Shown piece after piece: positions 9,225 through 18,527 of a stretch of 29,155 nt of DNA. This DNA comes from Asterionellopsis glacialis. Lineage: Eukaryota; Bacillariophyta; Plagiogrammaphyceae; Rhaphoneidales; Asterionellopsidaceae. Numbering within the stretch: position 1 is the first letter of the stretch; each line of letters begins with the position of its first letter. The stretch lies in assembly GCA_014885115.2 (NCBI GenBank), contig WKLE02000436.1, positions 1 through 29,155 on the forward strand, in the 5' to 3' direction. Both the position numbers and the translations under genes were made by a program. The notes beneath the pieces were generated by a model, which was not told the DNA's origin, did no database searches, and was given only the letters and a program-made list of their open reading frames with translations.

Positions 9225-9971
9225 ATCTTCCACAGTGACGATGGTATTAAAGTAGAAAGAGATCTAGTGTGAAGACCTATTCTGTTGTCGACCTGTTCTG
9301 CTACTTCTTTCTGAAAGTGCAACGAAATTGAAAAAACATGTCACTGCACTTCTGTCTTGTCGTCGGCACCATCTCATTATGTTCTTCTGTAGGAGCGCCA
9401 AATGCGAACGGCCTTTCTTGTCACCTAAAAATAACAAGATTCTTCTCTTCACATGTTTCACAGTGTACGCACGTGTTTTTGACAGATGAGGTTTCTACCT
9501 GTATGATGCATTCGTACGGGTAGACACCCGTACAATTCGACTGATTGACTGAATGACAGTTTGTTATTGGGCATTGATTGTGACATCCATTATCGTCTTT
9601 ACAAGCACAGGTACCTCTATTGAATTTAGTATTAAGTACCCGGCTTTTTAGACATTAATCATGGCCAGGCTATCCTGTCTCACGTTCATGGAATATCAGT
9701 ATGTAACATATATATAGTAAATAGGGTACCTAGCACTACAGCAGCAATCAAACCAATGTTTTTTTCCACAAAAATTATTTTCGTTTTGTTTTTCAATAGA
9801 TATCTTTGTAATGTTCCCAAAAATGGAACAATCGAACATCATGACGAAATTACTGTATTGCTGAGTTAATTTGGTAAATCATTGCTCGCATTTTACCAGT
9901 AACCGACAAGAAGAACAAAGTACAAACAACCGCAATTTTTTCTCTTGTAATCGTGGTCAAAATTTAAAAAA
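9225..9971. other. Divergent intergenic region
   Basis: This holds the promoters of the MATE gene (-) and the type I membrane protein gene (+). Short frames on both strands lack recognisable content. I see no strong repeat. Confidence 0.5.
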
Positions 9972-11891
9972 ATGTCAAACAAGATTATGAACAACACATG
10001 GAAAGGCAACGTCATGATGTTATTATTTTTATTCCATTGTTTCACAACAGTGATGGGAGCATTAGAAACGCCAGTTCTGACTTATTCTTCGGCTTTTGAT
10101 ATCAAAGAAAGTTCAATCAATGTAAGTTTTTGAACTTTCCAAGTATTCTTCTCTTTCAAACGTTGATCACATCGAGCAGTATACGTAATCTCAAAAACAC
10201 CGGATTGATAGATACCCTTTCCATACATGCTGTGCGAAGAAATCTTTCCTTTTACAATACCGGATTTAGTCCAAAAGATTATATATACAATATCTCACAA
10301 TTGTTTTTTTTCCAATAAAACCTGAAACGAATTCCAACAACAGAAACAGGAACCGAGGAAGAATATATTCGACGAAAACGAAAAAGATAAGTTTGGCTGG
10401 GACATTGAAGAGATTGATTTCCTTGATGCAACCCAAAAAAATAAGACTACTCTTGGCAACAATAGCGGTAGTTTCGGTAATTCCAAAATTTTTATTGCAT
10501 CCTACAATATTTCTCAACGTGAATATACAATTCAAGTATTACACAATGATTGTAAAACATCTGTACAACCACAACACATAATGACAACGTACACAACATT
10601 TCATAATTCAACAACCCCAACAAATACATCATCAACAACAAAGTCACAACATGGAATTCTCCAACTTTACATTTATTTTATGGAATCAGATTATCAAATA
10701 TCAAATATATGGAAGGACAATCATCATCCTGATACTAGGGTGGAAGGGTATTTGCAGTTTTGTATTCGGTTAGATCTATTGCTAGAGGTCCCACGTGAGC
10801 AACAGCAATCTTACATTAACAATGGTGCTATCAACAGCAGTGCTATCCAAACCTCAGTAATAAGTACACCATCGAACACTACTACAGCTAGTACAAATGA
10901 ATGGATATCTATTAATTTCTTGGAGACCCATGTTTCTGTACCTATTCTTACAAAGAATAATCCAATTTCGAATCATGTGGATAATAATGATGCTTTCCAT
11001 AATAATAATATACGCATCACAGCTTGTCAATGTGACTTGACACGAGATTGTTTACCCAACCAAGTCATCCAATCTATACATGAGAATATATATCTTTGTA
11101 TTAATGTACAAAAGAATGGAATCATTCTACTTGGGATTGATTCCTTACAATTTGTAATCTACCATGAAATAATGGACAACAATACCATCTCATCAACAGC
11201 AAAAGAGCAGGAGAAGAATGTATTAAATTATGACCATACCAACCAGTACTATGATGACAAGAATGAACGTACTACTGCTACTGCAGAAACAAAAAATAGC
11301 AGTACTATTATTTATCGCCATGCACCCATGTTTGATACACAACCGGACCCATATTCAATTTATTGGGAACGTCCCAATACTGCCTTTTTAGTCACACAAC
11401 TTGGTTCATCATGGTCAAATATATCCATCCCGACAACAACAACAACATCAATATCAACAGCTGAAATTGTAGCAGAAGGCGTAGCCATAATTGCATTTTC
11501 AAAGGATTATTACTCTAATGACAATAATAATAATAATAATAAACAAGAAGAAACACAAAATGAGAGAGGAGGAGAAAGAAGACAACCACAAAAAGAACAA
11601 CAACATGGTACTTTACGTTTTACATCCAAATTCCAGAATTTGCACAAGCAACCACTACCCCCAGCAGTATCACCGCAAAAAACACTACTTTTGACTAGAA
11701 ATAATAATATTGTGACGAATCGTATTTCACGATCACCCAACTTTCATGTCAAATTACATGTCAATCTGACGCAAGATTCAAGTTACAAATCTACATTTTT
11801 GTGGTGGTATTGGTTATTGCCCATCCTTTTGGGAAGTTGTACAGGATTATGGGTTGCACATCTTTTACGATTTCGTAAAATGATTGACTGA
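9972..11891 (+). CDS. Two-exon type I membrane protein of a diatom hypothetical family
   Basis: Exon 1 is 9972-10121 and exon 2 is 10344-11891, giving 565 aa. The donor is GTAAGT (AAT|GTAAGT) and the acceptor CAACAG; the intron is 222 nt, phase 0. Exon 1 supplies a signal peptide (VMMLLFLFHCFTTVMGA). Exon 2 carries a lumenal or extracellular region and one C-terminal membrane helix at about residues 530-555 (WWYWLLPILLGSCTGLWV), followed by the short basic tail RFRKMID. The lumenal part has 'YLQFCIRLDLLL', then 'WISINFLETHVSVPI', then a Cys pair 'ITACQCDLTRDC' and 'IYLCINVQKNGIILLGIDSL'. I associate this order with a large set of uncharacterised diatom membrane proteins. Thr/Ser/Asn-rich low-complexity segments and many N-glycosylation sequons interrupt it. 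No enzymatic motif is visible; a cell-surface or secretory-pathway role is inferred. Confidence 0.72.
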
Positions 11892-12291
11892 CTGATTGAT
11901 CATTACCAAGAATACAATTACAGTAACAATACCAAAGCACGATACAATACAGCACAGCTTTTCGTCTCACAATTCTGTCTATTCTTTGTGTAGTGTTGAC
12001 TAAAAGCTTGAGAGTTCCTCCATTAGTGATATGATTTTAGTTTATACTTACTATGCATTTTAGAACAGGACATTATCAAACCATGTCCAACGCATATATA
12101 TATATATATGTCTTACAAAACTACTAATCATAAAGTAACCCCCTTCACATCCATTTATCCAATCATGACTAATCCAACTTGTACGTTTCATACCTACAAA
12201 ATTCGTTCCACCCATCCCTCTCTCCATAATAGATTTCCCACCTTTCTTGCCACCCCATATTATTATTCAAAACTTGACTTTTTTATTATTT
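11892..12291. other. Convergent intergenic region
   Basis: This lies between the 3' ends of the type I membrane protein gene and the minus-strand EF-hand gene. It holds a short (AT)n run at about 12095-12108 and AT-rich sequence. There is no coding signal. Confidence 0.5.
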
Positions 12292-13562
12292 TTATTCCTC
12301 TCCACCACCTTCTTCTAAAAGTTGTTCTGGTTTTAAATGAAAAATATTATCTTCTTCCTTGACACTATCATCTTTTAAATTACGAAAGACATTCATGACA
12401 TCTGCCGTGGTAATATCATCGTCATTGGCTAATGCTTTTTGAAAGTTTGCTTCATCAAAGTCAAATCCTTTCATTTGTTTCATGCGTAATTTTAATAAAT
12501 AAATTTCATTTTTGGAAAGATGTCCATCCCCTGACCTATCTGCTTTCAAGACAATATCCAACACGTCCACCATAATTTGACGCTACAACACACACAAGAT
12601 AAATACATTGAAAGAAAGAGTGACAAGGAATAGGGGGATTAGCCAAAAAAAAAAAACACACAGAGAGAGAGAGAGAGACCATGCTCAAATAATATATGTG
12701 TGTGTGTGTGTGTGTAGAATAGTAGAATCATACTCTTTACTACACTGCACAATACAATATGTATATATACATATACTATACATACCTCTAAATTGGCTTT
12801 AATGTTGGCTTGTATTTTTTTATTTTCTTGAACAATTTCAGTTAATCGTGTTACATTGGTTTTTCCCTGTGAGGCAATATCTTCCAATTGTGTTTCAACA
12901 CCCTCCAAGGCTGTGACTTGACCTTCCAATTCATCAACACTATCAGCCAAGACATCATTTTCCGTTTGTAACCTATTCACTTGATGCCGTGTTTCATTCA
13001 TTTGACCACGTAATCCACCTAAACTCTTTAATTTACGTTTTTGAAAGGATGCCAATGGTGCACATCCCAAGGTTGTTATGGATGCAATCTAGGCATGTAT
13101 AATAAAACATGAATGATGTCATATAGAATTGAAAAAAAAAGAAAGAGAAACAAGTCAGTCATTTACATGCAGCACATAGTGGATCCATGCAACAATCGCA
13201 TGTATTAGTATACGGCAGTTTCTCTCTCTTGTAGAGAGCGAGAGAGAGAGTTCTTTTTTTGTATTATTATAGTATATGTCTCCTCTTTTACCACTATAAT
13301 ATAATATATTATAGTAATAGTAGTGTTATAACTTTTGACGACTTACATCTACGACGTGCCCTACAGTAAAGGCCATGGTCACAACAGATCCAACAATCCC
13401 AACAAGAGCAATCGAATCAATAATGGATGGTTTGACTTTATCTGCAATGGCATCAGTTTCTTCTCCTTTAATGGTTCCATCTGGATTTTGTGGATTTTCA
13501 CCAATACTGTCCGTCACACCCTTGACTTGACGAATACAATTCAATACAGACAAGGATACCAT
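12292..13562 (-). CDS. Membrane/coiled-coil/EF-hand protein, three exons
   Basis: Exons are complement(13347-13562), complement(12786-13088) and complement(12292-12582), giving 269 aa. Both introns (258 and 203 nt) are phase 0, with donors GTAAGT and GTATGT and acceptors CCTAG and TGTAG. The ATG at 13562 is the first in frame. Exon 1 ends in a hydrophobic stretch (SIIDSIALVGIVGSVVTMAF). Exon 2 is a coiled coil (HQVNRLQTENDVLADSVDEL and on to NLE). Exon 3 holds a canonical EF-hand loop, DRSGDGHLSKNE, with D1, S3, D5, G6, L8 and E12 in place. A membrane-tethered calcium sensor or scaffold is a reasonable guess. Intron 2 contains GA and TG dinucleotide runs. The gene stands head to head with a related intronless gene at 14515. 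I recall similar multi-copy hypotheticals in diatoms; the function is unknown. Confidence 0.82.
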
Positions 13563-14514
13563 CTTTCTTTTTGGTTTAGTTCTTTGTTTTTGTTTGTAAC
13601 TATTTGATTCAATAGGCAAATGTCAATGATGATGATGGTATCCCAAACTGGGAGGTGTTCTGCAGTTGCAACAGNNNNNNNNNNNNNNNNNNNNNNNNNN
13701 NNNNNNNNNNNGATACAGCAGTAGGACTCCTGATAGAGAACTAAAAACGAAGCAGATCTTCTATTGTAGTATTGTTTCACGCGTTGGCGTCTCTTGGCAC
13801 AAACAAGATTTTTACTATCCATGAAATTGTACGATCATATCTTTTCGAATGTGTACAATGGTGTTCTCATGATGACGCCTGGGTTGTCCCAATCGAGTTT
13901 CTCCGTACAAATCTACAATAGTAATAATAAGCACTGTGTCAGCAAGTAAGAGTCCCACAAAACATACAAAGATTCGTTTTACATACAGGACTACGTAAAT
14001 CTTAGTGTATTGTCGATGGATCTTAATTTGTATTCAGATTTGATTGGCTCTTTTGAAAATTCTCCCTCCCAAGTTTGCATCGGAAGATACCTAGATTTAT
14101 ATTTAAAATGACGTATTTTGGATAAGTATTTTTCAACAGAAAAAAATAGTAAGTATGGTCGCTATTCATAGATTTTTTTAGATATAATATTATGTTGTTG
14201 CCACGAATCATCATATCCAAAAAAGATTTTTTTCGTGCTTATTATTGGGCCACTTTAGTACGGTAGTGTACGTGATGTTGAAACAGCACGGTTCTATCGA
14301 GTCGAAAGTAGGATCTGCAAGATATATTATTTAATTTCAGGTGCTGCGTGCCTGGTACATCAATTTGCGTCGCATCAGTTATTTACTTCTTGTGTTGGAT
14401 ATCGATACTCCGCACCCCCCCAACGAAGGCAGAAACAACCACACAGCAGCAGCAAGGAATCACTTGCATTCTAAGAACTCTCTATATCATTTGTAAAACA
14501 GTATCATCATCAAC
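13563..14514. other. Divergent promoter region with an assembly gap
   Basis: This 0.95-kb spacer separates the two head-to-head EF-hand genes. It includes 37 Ns at 13675-13711. No coding sequence is supported; a short frame at about 14348 lacks an ATG and known motifs. Confidence 0.55.
13675..13711. other. Assembly gap (37 N)
   Basis: A run of N marks unresolved sequence about 110 nt upstream of the start codon of the minus-strand EF-hand gene. The true length may differ. Confidence 0.98.
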
Positions 14515-15345
14515 ATGGCAGACACAGATTTAGAAGCAGGTGAACAAACACCTCTTGTTCCTAAAATTTACAATGAAGAAGCCGATGGGGACATTGTTCC
14601 TGGTGATGAGGATGTCAAAAGTGAAAATAGTGAAGGTCCACCACCTCTCAAGGATATCAAGGTTAATACACTCAAGGAACAAATTGTAGCTGGTGTAGCT
14701 GCAACAACTTTTGGTACCTCCATTGCTGCCATGGCTATTGAATCCAATCCCTCCGTCTATGTCAGTGGTACAGTTGGTGCCATTGTGGGACCTGTAGCTC
14801 ACATACAACAACAAAAAATTACACAAACAGAAGCACTCAAGGAAACCAATGAACGACTCATGTTGGAAGTCGATAATTTACATCATGAAAATGAACGTTT
14901 GTCCTCCACAGTAGGTGAATTAGAATCGTCTGTCAAACATTTACATGAATTACAAGAAACCTTAACGATTATTCAACAACAAGAATCATCATCCATTGAT
15001 GATTTAGAAAAACAATTAGAAGATAGTCGTCTCATCATGTCTAAAATGCATGATAATTTAGTTGGTGATGTATTGAATAATTTAATTACCGTCTTGTTAA
15101 ATGTCGATACAGATGGTGATATGATTTTGGGAGATGCCGAAATTGATTCTCTCATTACACAATTAGAAGGATTACATGGTGTGGCATTGAAAAATGATGT
15201 ATTGAAAGAATTCATTATTAGTCATGGTCGATCGGTCGATGCCATTATGGATGTGTGTCGTGAATTTTTATCCAATCAAGACACCTCACACGATACCAAA
15301 CGTGAAAAATTAGGACTCTTTGTGGAAACCAAACAAGATGAATAA
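14515..15345 (+). CDS. Membrane/coiled-coil/EF-hand-like protein, intronless relative of the 12292-13562 gene
   Basis: A 276-aa protein in one exon, starting at an ATG in good context (ATCAACATGG). An acidic N-terminus (residues 1-50) is followed by a weakly hydrophobic Ala/Gly/Val-rich region at about 60-100 (VAGVAATTFGTSIAAMAI; VYVSGTVGAIVGPVAH). A coiled coil at about 105-180 includes ERLMLEVDNLHHENERLSST. An EF-hand-like loop, DTDGDMILGDAE, has the acidic ligands at positions 1, 3, 5 and 12 but Met in place of the conserved Gly at 6. The order of parts and the length match the three-exon gene on the other strand (269 aa), so the two are probably paralogues despite low identity. The second EF-hand of a normal pair is not obvious in either. 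Function unknown; calcium-linked scaffolding is a guess. Confidence 0.85.
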   Translation: MADTDLEAGEQTPLVPKIYNEEADGDIVPGDEDVKSENSEGPPPLKDIKVNTLKEQIVAGVAATTFGTSIAAMAIESNPSVYVSGTVGAIVGPVAHIQQQKITQTEALKETNERLMLEVDNLHHENERLSSTVGELESSVKHLHELQETLTIIQQQESSSIDDLEKQLEDSRLIMSKMHDNLVGDVLNNLITVLLNVDTDGDMILGDAEIDSLITQLEGLHGVALKNDVLKEFIISHGRSVDAIMDVCREFLSNQDTSHDTKREKLGLFVETKQDE

Positions 15346-16404
15346 TAATACAATTAATATCTATCTATATATATATTTATGTAAAGAGCATAGGAGAGTC
15401 AAAGTGAATTAAGGACCCTGTGAGCGAAGAGGGAGAAAGGCAAGGAAGGAAACACTGTGGATTTGAATTGTACGCCCATGTCTGAAAGTGAAATGAAGGA
15501 TTCAAGCGGGAACAAATAATAACTAAAAAAAATAGAAATGGTTTTATCTATAATATTAAAAAATGTCAAAAAAATTATTTTGTTGTTATTATTTTTTAAA
15601 TTACTGTGTGCGGTATTCATGCATATAGGTTACGATTTTAATGTTACATTGAATGGTATGCATACCTTCTTGTTCTTAGTTGTTGTTGTTGTTGTTACAG
15701 ACTCACCAGTGTTTTGTTGTCTTCCCTCTAACTACTAAGACTATGGGGGGATTATAATATTCTATATCGTTTTCACCTTTGGATCAATCTAGTCATTGAG
15801 TATTACAACTATTGCCATCTCTCTCTTCTACTTGTAACAACAGCAGTACTTCTGGATAAGCTTCTTTAAGCTTGTGTCATTGAGGTACCATTGTCATCTT
15901 GTGTTAACAATTCAACAACAGTTGGAAAAATATCTCGTGAGTACCTTATCATCATCATCATCATTGTCAACAACTGCTACTACTACATTGTTTGGACCGT
16001 CACCATCCGTGGATAATCACAATAAGGACAACAATGCACTCCTCGTACCAAATTGGTTAGTCAGATTACCTCAAGAAATATTGTTACCCAGTCAAAAATT
16101 AATGATACAACACTTTACATGATATTTCCTTCTACTGGTGTAGGTTTAGAATGTTTTATTTCTTTATACAGTTTTCTGTCAATTTCATGGATTACACTCC
16201 CTGAATGAATGATACTTTGAATACTACTACTGTACAGCAAGTGCACAAATGGAAATCACAAGAAGAAAGGAAAAAAAATGAAATCATACTGCAAATAGAT
16301 ACATTACAGAAAAAAGAAACGTAACATTATAAGAATGGAACAGAGAAGGGTCATAACAAATCTGAAACTACCATGCAAATGGCCACCATGATGAAAGTTT
16401 TCAA
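15346..16404. other. Convergent intergenic region with a doubtful 95-codon frame
   Basis: This lies between the 3' ends of the EF-hand-like gene (+) and the broken MATH-BTB-SAP gene (-). A plus-strand frame without an ATG runs 15838-16122 and ends in protein-like sequence (NWLVRLPQEILLPSQKL). It is preceded by an acceptor-like AACAACAG (to 15843), so it could be a last exon, but I cannot find a matching first exon. The rest is AT-rich with no coding signal. Confidence 0.35.
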
Positions 16405-17640
16405 CTAATCCAATTCAACTCTAGGTCTCTTTATCTGTCCATGTGTTTCACTTTCGGAAGTGCTATGGTTTGCTTCTATGAGACGTGTAACCAACATTTC
16501 ACGAGTACCATCCACGTCAAGACCTTTTCCATGGAGTTCTTCTCTCAACGTGGCAACACTCATCATATGCTCTAACGAATCACTTGAATATTTCGGTTTC
16601 TGAGTTTTACTAGCAAGGACACTCATAAGTTCTCGTAAATGTTCATTAGATCCTTCCACAATTGTCCATCCTGCAGATGCCATGACTGCATTTGGGTTTG
16701 TAGAAAATACATCCAAGGCTTTCTCTTTCAACAATGCACAAGATTGCGCTTCTGCAAACACTAACATAACTATAGCATTGTTGACATTGACCTTGTGCTT
16801 TACAATTTCAGCTTCTACCAAAAGCTTTAAACGGATACAACCAAAACGGTTGGCAACTATAAGGATAGCTTCAAGATCCATGTTTGGCAAATCGAATGGT
16901 GTTTCATCTGTATATAGGAATCGTAATAATAATTGAAAGTGTGATTGGTCAACTCCATCAATATCAATGGGTATCACTGCTGCTTGAGTTTTGATGCTGT
17001 CTTCTTTTCCTTGTTGATTAGGTACACCTTTGATTAGGTACACCTGTACCTTCTTGAGGGACCGTAGCAGAATCTTCTGACAAGATTTCACAAAAGGCAT
17101 GGCTACCTTGCATGATGATTTCTTTGTGTGCTGGAAACAATGTCCCATTGACTTGAAAAACAACGTCGGCATCCTTGCCAGACTCTAGCTTCTGTAGCAT
17201 TTTATTGGCCCAATTTTGTTTGGGTGGTGTCCAAATAGATGATTTCTTTTCAATTCTAATAGTCATGTACACTTTGAGTGGCGTAGAACTATCACGCAAG
17301 GTTTCAATTTTTGATTACGTAAAGTGACAACTTTTCCGTTCGGACTGAGGTCTATAACGTCGTCTATAACATCACATACTCTATTGGTTTGAGGATGTGT
17401 GCTTGCAGAAAAATGCACCTTTACGTTGATTCTTCCTTTGTTGACAAGATGTGCATTGAAGTTTTTTCCACCAGCATGTTTGAATATCTGTATTCGCCAA
17501 TCATGGCCATGGCATTGCAAAGTTGGAGAATCAACGGTCCCCCGCATCAGCAAAAAATTATGAAAAACAGCACAAATGGTAGCTTCCTTTGACCAATCAT
17601 TACCAGTCTCTACAGTATCAACGAGATTTAAATGACTCAT
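16405..17640 (-). pseudogene. Broken MATH-BTB-SAP domain gene
   Basis: Three overlapping frames on one strand together make a MATH-BTB-SAP protein of about 410 aa. MATH-BTB proteins are usually substrate adaptors of Cullin-3 ubiquitin ligases, and SAP motifs bind DNA or chromatin. Frame 1 (17640 to about 17315) carries a MATH-like domain (LQCHGHDWRIQIFKHAGGK). The frame then slips at a run of five A (17312-17308), where one base appears to be missing. Frame 2 (to about 17046) carries the start of the BTB fold (DADVVFQVNGTLFPAHKEII). It is then broken by a perfect 16-bp tandem duplication (17014-17029 and 17030-17045), which shifts the frame by one and leads to a stop at 17018. Frame 3 (to 16405) carries the rest of BTB (FQLLLRFLYTDETPF), a helical BACK-like part and a SAP motif (VATLREELHGKGLDVDGTRE). 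Apart from the two lesions the reading is intact, so loss is recent, or the lesions are assembly errors or one allele. Confidence 0.82.
17014..17045 (-). repeat. Perfect 16-bp tandem duplication
   Basis: TTGATTAGGTACACCT occurs twice back to back within the BTB part of the broken gene. Sixteen is not a multiple of three, so the extra copy shifts the frame. Counting only one copy leaves the frames on both sides continuous. Confidence 0.97.
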
Positions 17641-18527
17641 ATCTGTTTTGAACTAAACAAAGAGTGAACCAGAATCTGAAGGAACTTTTTGGTTGCTCAA
17701 TACAATGGTGTGTCTTCGATGTATGATGAAAAGTAGTGAATGTGGAAGGTTACTGCAAATTTTATGACGACACGATTTTGGAGTACAACACACAAAAATA
17801 ATTCCACTCCACAGTAGGTGTATGAACTGCCGTCCAATCAAATAATATGAGGACTCGCAAGTTTGAAATTTTCAAAACTATGTAGAGATTGTACCTTAAA
17901 GTGTAGGACCAATAGGGTCAATAATAATTGATTTTGCCACGATGGCGGCATCGTGCAATATATAAATATGATCCAATATTGTAAAAGATTTGGCAGTTTC
18001 CGAAATCGAAAATCCGGAAAACTGTCTCTGCAACTCTTTCTTGGAGGGAGTTCTGATACGTCGATTTGACGTCATTTCCATGTGACAGATTTTTTTCGTA
18101 AAACTCCGAATCGCCTTTTGACATTCTCACCAAGGTCTCACTATTCCGTAATAGCAGGCTAATTTCTATGTTCGAATGTTGTATCAGGTAAATATAGGAA
18201 CTATTATACTGACTGTCAAGTCTAGAGGACTAGCACTGCCTGTGGGTCTTTTGCAATTGAATGATTAACCGGTAAATAGTGTCTGCAATCTATCTGAGAG
18301 ATCTGGCTTGACACCTGTCATACCAGGTAACGTGATTGGCAATACTGTACGAGCTCGTACAACAGCGATACCACAGAGGGCGAAATGTATCTTATTCGTC
18401 TCTTATCTTACCTTGAACGTATCTTTTGTTTAAATAGATATCTTGTTGGTGCACTTCTCATACCAACAAGAGTTTTCATTTTTTTGTTTCGCATAACAAG
18501 CAAACGCCAAAAGAAGATTCTATCATC
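17641..18527. other. Divergent intergenic region with palindromes
   Basis: This separates the broken MATH-BTB-SAP gene (-) from the BspA-like gene (+). It contains a 16-bp palindrome at 18346-18361 and a 10-bp inverted repeat (18441-18450 and 18462-18471), both within 190 nt of the BspA-like start. Two overlapping minus-strand frames of 61 and 71 codons at 17896-18133 show no known motif. Confidence 0.5.
18346..18361. promoter_or_regulatory. Perfect 16-bp palindrome upstream of the BspA-like gene
   Basis: TGTACGAGCTCGTACA reads the same on both strands and lies 167 nt before the start codon at 18528. A dimeric transcription-factor site is possible, but there is no direct evidence. Confidence 0.35.

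Noticed and set aside
13541..13822. Minus-strand frame running through the N gap
   Set aside because: It includes undefined bases and overlaps the first exon of the EF-hand gene in another frame.
17010..17060. Short intron removing the duplicated 16 bp
   Set aside because: The interval between possible GT and AG sites is about 20 nt, too short for splicing; tandem duplication explains it better.
17896..18133. Two overlapping 61- and 71-codon minus-strand frames
   Set aside because: The two frames compete, and neither has motifs, splice signals or neighbours that favour a gene.
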